A stretch of 64,000 nt of DNA from positions 1 to 64,000 of the forward strand of contig NZ_WRPN01000008.1 of the NCBI RefSeq assembly GCF_009746565.1, read 5' to 3'. Of the stretch, positions 61,884-64,000 are shown piece by piece. A program made the position numbers and the translations under genes. Position 1 is the first letter of the stretch; each line of letters begins with the position of its first letter. Origin of the DNA: Mariniflexile maritimum. Lineage in GTDB: Bacteria; Bacteroidota; Bacteroidia; Flavobacteriales; Flavobacteriaceae. The notes under the pieces are model-generated. The model saw only the letters and a list, made by a program, of their open reading frames with translations, searched no databases and was not told the DNA's origin.

Positions 61884-62396
61884 TCAATACGTTTGTAAAT
61901 CAATAGGCCCTTGTTTGCCTAAATCGGGTTTTTTATTGGTTAAACCTCCTTCAATTAATTCAAAAAAGGAAACCAACGCGTTGGTATCGTTATTCCAATA
62001 ATAGGCGTGTTCCATATTAATATTTAAGAGCACCAAATCGGGGTCGTCTTTACCATCGAACCAATGGTTCATCATAGGGTTCCATAAGGCTTCAACCTTT
62101 TCATTGTCAATTATATGGGAGGCGTTGCCAAAAATTGACACGTATTTTTGTGTGTCTTCATCCGAATATAATAATTGAACTCTATTGTCATATTCAATGT
62201 CTTGAAAAACACTACTTTTTTTGGAGGTAAAGAACCAAAGATCTCCTTGGTCGTCCATTTCCAGAATGGTCATTGGGCATACCGAAAAAGGTATTTTATC
62301 CAGTCGTGATGCCATCATTACAATTTTTTGGACATCAATAAGTTGCCTTATTTTGTTTAGTCCTTCTCTGTTTCTTGTTAAATTTTTATCGTTCAT
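61884..62396 (-). CDS. Pyridoxamine 5'-phosphate oxidase-like stress protein
   Basis: The 170-residue protein has the split-barrel flavin-binding fold of general stress protein 26: FSVCPMTILEMDDQGDLWFF, SVFQDIEYDNRVQLLYSD, KYVSIFGNASHIIDN. It probably binds FMN or F420-like cofactors; a true PdxH reaction is unlikely. It is convergent with the receiver gene. Confidence 0.88.
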   Translation of the reverse strand: MNDKNLTRNREGLNKIRQLIDVQKIVMMASRLDKIPFSVCPMTILEMDDQGDLWFFTSKKSSVFQDIEYDNRVQLLYSDEDTQKYVSIFGNASHIIDNEKVEALWNPMMNHWFDGKDDPDLVLLNINMEHAYYWNNDTNALVSFFELIEGGLTNKKPDLGKQGPIDLQTY

Positions 62397-62422
62397 TTTA
62401 TTTATGTTTTAATTCCATGAAT

Positions 62423-62746
62423 TTATGCGGCGTGTCTGCGACATTCTTGTGCGCATTTAATGCATGATTCGGCACATTTTTTACAGTGCTCATGGTCGTG
62501 TTGTTGGCATTGTTCGGCGCACCATTCGCATATTTCTGCACAAATGCCACAATATTTTTTTACAAATGCGCTATCTGCAACCATAAACCTTATGCATATT
62601 AAGCAGGCCTCGGCACATTCCAAACAACACTTAGGGCAACTGTTCATACTTTTTTTGCCTGCCATTTCTACCAAACAGTTTTGGCAATCAATAAAACATT
62701 GTTGGCAAGCTTCTATACAACTACTGTAATCGCGTGTTAAGCTCAT
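62423..62746 (-). CDS. Four-helix-bundle copper-binding protein (Csp/DUF326)
   Basis: The 107-residue protein has 21 cysteines in CxxxC and CxxC spacing (CIEACQQCFIDCQNC, CGICAEICEWCAEQC, HCKKCAESCIKC), the pattern of Csp copper-storage proteins. These hold many Cu(I) ions inside the bundle. There is no signal peptide, so it is a cytosolic Csp3-like member. It is transcribed past the hairpin at 62779-62836. Confidence 0.93.
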   Translation of the reverse strand: MSLTRDYSSCIEACQQCFIDCQNCLVEMAGKKSMNSCPKCCLECAEACLICIRFMVADSAFVKKYCGICAEICEWCAEQCQQHDHEHCKKCAESCIKCAQECRRHAA

Positions 62747-62778
62747 AATTTATATTTTTTAAATTCTTAAATGGTTTT

Positions 62779-62836
62779 AGCTTTGTTGAGCATAAAATTT
62801 TAGTGCTGTCGCTATTTTTTTATGCTCAACTTAGCT
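62779..62836. other. Long hairpin upstream of the copper-protein gene
   Basis: AGCT-TT-GTTGAGCATAAAA (62779 onward) pairs with TTTTATGCTCAAC-TT-AGCT (to 62836): 13 perfect pairs, an internal mismatch, then four more. It lies in the 5' region of the copper gene and after the DJ-1 gene on the same strand. No U-run follows, so a leader element or read-through barrier is possible. Confidence 0.5.
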
Positions 62837-62886
62837 GCTATTAATTAGGGTTTATTATCATTAAGGTACAAGTACTTAATTAAAAT

Positions 62887-63444
62887 TTAAGCCGTTTGTT
62901 TCGCATGTTTGCCTTCTTTAATCTCTTCAATAATTTTATTGCAAAAGGCGGGCAAATCACCGGGGTTTCTGCTGGTTACCAAACCGTTGTCAACCACCAC
63001 TTCTTCATCAACCCAGTGGGCTCCAGCGTTTACAACATTGTCTTTAATACTTTTGTACGACGTTACTTTTCTGTTTTTTATAACGCCGGCACTTACTAAA
63101 AGCCAGGGCGCATGGCAAATGGCCGCAACAGGTTTGCCGCTTTCAAAAAAACGCTTCACAAAGTGTAATGCTTCAGGCTGAATGCGCAATAAATCTGGGT
63201 TCATTACACCTCCGGGAAGTACCAGGGCATTATAATCACTTTCATTGGCATCGTTAATTTTTTTATCTACGTTTATAGCTTTTCCCCAATTGGTTTTATC
63301 CCAACTTTTAATCTCGCCCAGTTTGTTGGAAATGATATGTACCGTAGCACCCGCATTTTTAAGTGCTTTTAAGGGTTCAAATAATTCCGATTTCTCAAAT
63401 CCATCGGTTGCCAAAATGGCTGCTTTTTTATTCTCTAACGTCAT
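62887..63444 (-). CDS. DJ-1/PfpI-family protein
   Basis: The ATG at 63444 (MTLENKKAAILATDGFEKSE) is the family start; the frame extends 27 codons further without signal character. The 185-residue protein has the nucleophile Cys in AICHAPWLLVSAG and the catalytic Glu in FEKSELFEP, and LPGGVMNPD. PfpI-type members are glyoxalase III- or protease-like stress proteins. It reads towards the copper gene. Confidence 0.9.
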   Translation of the reverse strand: MTLENKKAAILATDGFEKSELFEPLKALKNAGATVHIISNKLGEIKSWDKTNWGKAINVDKKINDANESDYNALVLPGGVMNPDLLRIQPEALHFVKRFFESGKPVAAICHAPWLLVSAGVIKNRKVTSYKSIKDNVVNAGAHWVDEEVVVDNGLVTSRNPGDLPAFCNKIIEEIKEGKHAKQTA

Positions 63445-63667
63445 TTTTTTCTGCTTTTTAATTAATAATGTATTGATAATCTTGAAATTACAAAAAGTTA
63501 TGGGGTTGTTTTTGCTCAAAAACAAAGATTTTTAACGGAATCAATATTTTCTGGTCTGGCCATCAATTGCATCAATAATTTATTTGTTTACATTACTAAG
63601 TTGTTGGTAAAAATGTAACTTTAATGGATGTATTAAACAGGTAGTACACTATATAAAACATGAAATT
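63445..63667. other. Divergent gap before the edge gene
   Basis: About 220 AT-rich bases between divergent genes; no gene seen. A TAACTTTA motif occurs at 63616-63623 on the plus strand. Confidence 0.3.
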
Positions 63668-64000
63668 ATGTCCATTTTAGCGCGTAACAAAAAACAAATA
63701 ACCCTTATTTACAGTTCTTTATCACCATTAGGAAAGCAGGTGTTGGGCTATGTACAGGCCGCCGATAAAAAAATTGAGACCATTGATATAGCCAAAGAAA
63801 AACTGGGTGATACCATTTGGGTAGAAATTGCCGAACAACTGGAACTCCCTTTTAATGAAATATTTAATCTGGAGTTTGTTGAGAACGAAACGATTGAAAA
63901 TTTCGATAATTTTGATGCTGATGACTGGATTAAAATTGTGAACAACAACCCTTTGGTGCTGCAAAGGCCCATTGCGGTTAACGGCCACCGTGTGATGCAG
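63668..64000 (+). CDS. Spx/ArsC-like protein (cut by window edge)
   Basis: The ATG at 63668 opens 111 codons to the window end without a stop. The thioredoxin-like pattern (KKQITLIYSSLSPLGKQVLG, LEFVENETIENFDNFDADDW) and the C-terminal WIKIVNNNPLVLQRPIAVNG are those of ArsC/Spx-like proteins (YffB family). The redox Cys of the N-terminal CxxC is replaced by Ser (YSSLSPLG), so reductase activity is doubtful. It closes the second stress block. Confidence 0.75.
   Translation, partial: MSILARNKKQITLIYSSLSPLGKQVLGYVQAADKKIETIDIAKEKLGDTIWVEIAEQLELPFNEIFNLEFVENETIENFDNFDADDWIKIVNNNPLVLQRPIAVNGHRVMQ

Overview
The window comes from a low-GC member of the Bacteroidota, most likely a marine Flavobacteriaceae. 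This rests on a PorT/SprT-type T9SS protein beside menaquinone-type ubiE, a lipoprotein TamL homologue, a T9SS sorting domain on a pectate lyase, AccD without its zinc finger, weak Shine-Dalgarno sequences, and Bacteroidota-type repeats and lipoprotein signals. No rRNA, tRNA or CRISPR array was seen.

Layout. 1-2426: a minus-strand accessory block with a tyrosine recombinase, a lincosamide-nucleotidyltransferase-like gene and the start of another gene, separated by an attC-like imperfect palindrome; it looks like the end of an integron-like cassette array. 2629-5740: pnp and rpsO with terminators and a repeat island between them. 5798-6898: soluble PAS histidine kinase. 7030-8960: a second group of cassette-like genes (52-aa small protein plus GNAT, probably toxin-antitoxin, and a frameshifted membrane-anchored gene) with related palindromes. 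8973-16473: housekeeping and envelope genes (accD, fbaA, tamL-like, SpoU methyltransferase, porT, ubiE). 16784-25709: stress block with Dps, CsbD, an AI-2E-type permease, an AraC-type HTH protein, a response regulator, a CHASE3-PAS kinase, then a run of small membrane proteins and lipoproteins. 25818-35296: pectin-degradation locus without SusC/SusD (esterase, PL10, PL1-like with T9SS tail, bicupin, PL10-CE8 fusion, CE12-like esterase). 35426-45991: SLC13 transporter pair and a phosphate-themed operon (DUF47, phosphate permease fused to a LuxR-type HTH, phosphate porin, lamin-tail lipoprotein, SdiA-regulated-like propeller, two CYTH-type proteins). 46195-46653: two gene remnants joined back to back. 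46956-53799: M16 peptidase, DsbD pair, class-V aminotransferase. 53864-54056: decayed alanine dehydrogenase. 54219-59895: OM protein, SDR, and a GT4-toroid protein convergent with GH130. 60709-64000: second small stress block (lmo0937-type peptide, OsmC, response regulator, PPOX-type protein, Cys-rich copper-binding protein, DJ-1/PfpI, Spx/ArsC-like).

How the parts fit. The pectin locus predicts demethylation, deacetylation and lyase cleavage of pectin at or outside the cell surface. The phosphate operon couples outer-membrane uptake, inner-membrane transport and probably polyphosphate or phosphoester chemistry; the transporter-HTH fusion suggests the permease may itself signal to DNA. The two stress blocks share paralogous small membrane peptides and single-domain response regulators. 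The most unusual items are the integron-like arrays and the permease-LuxR fusion.
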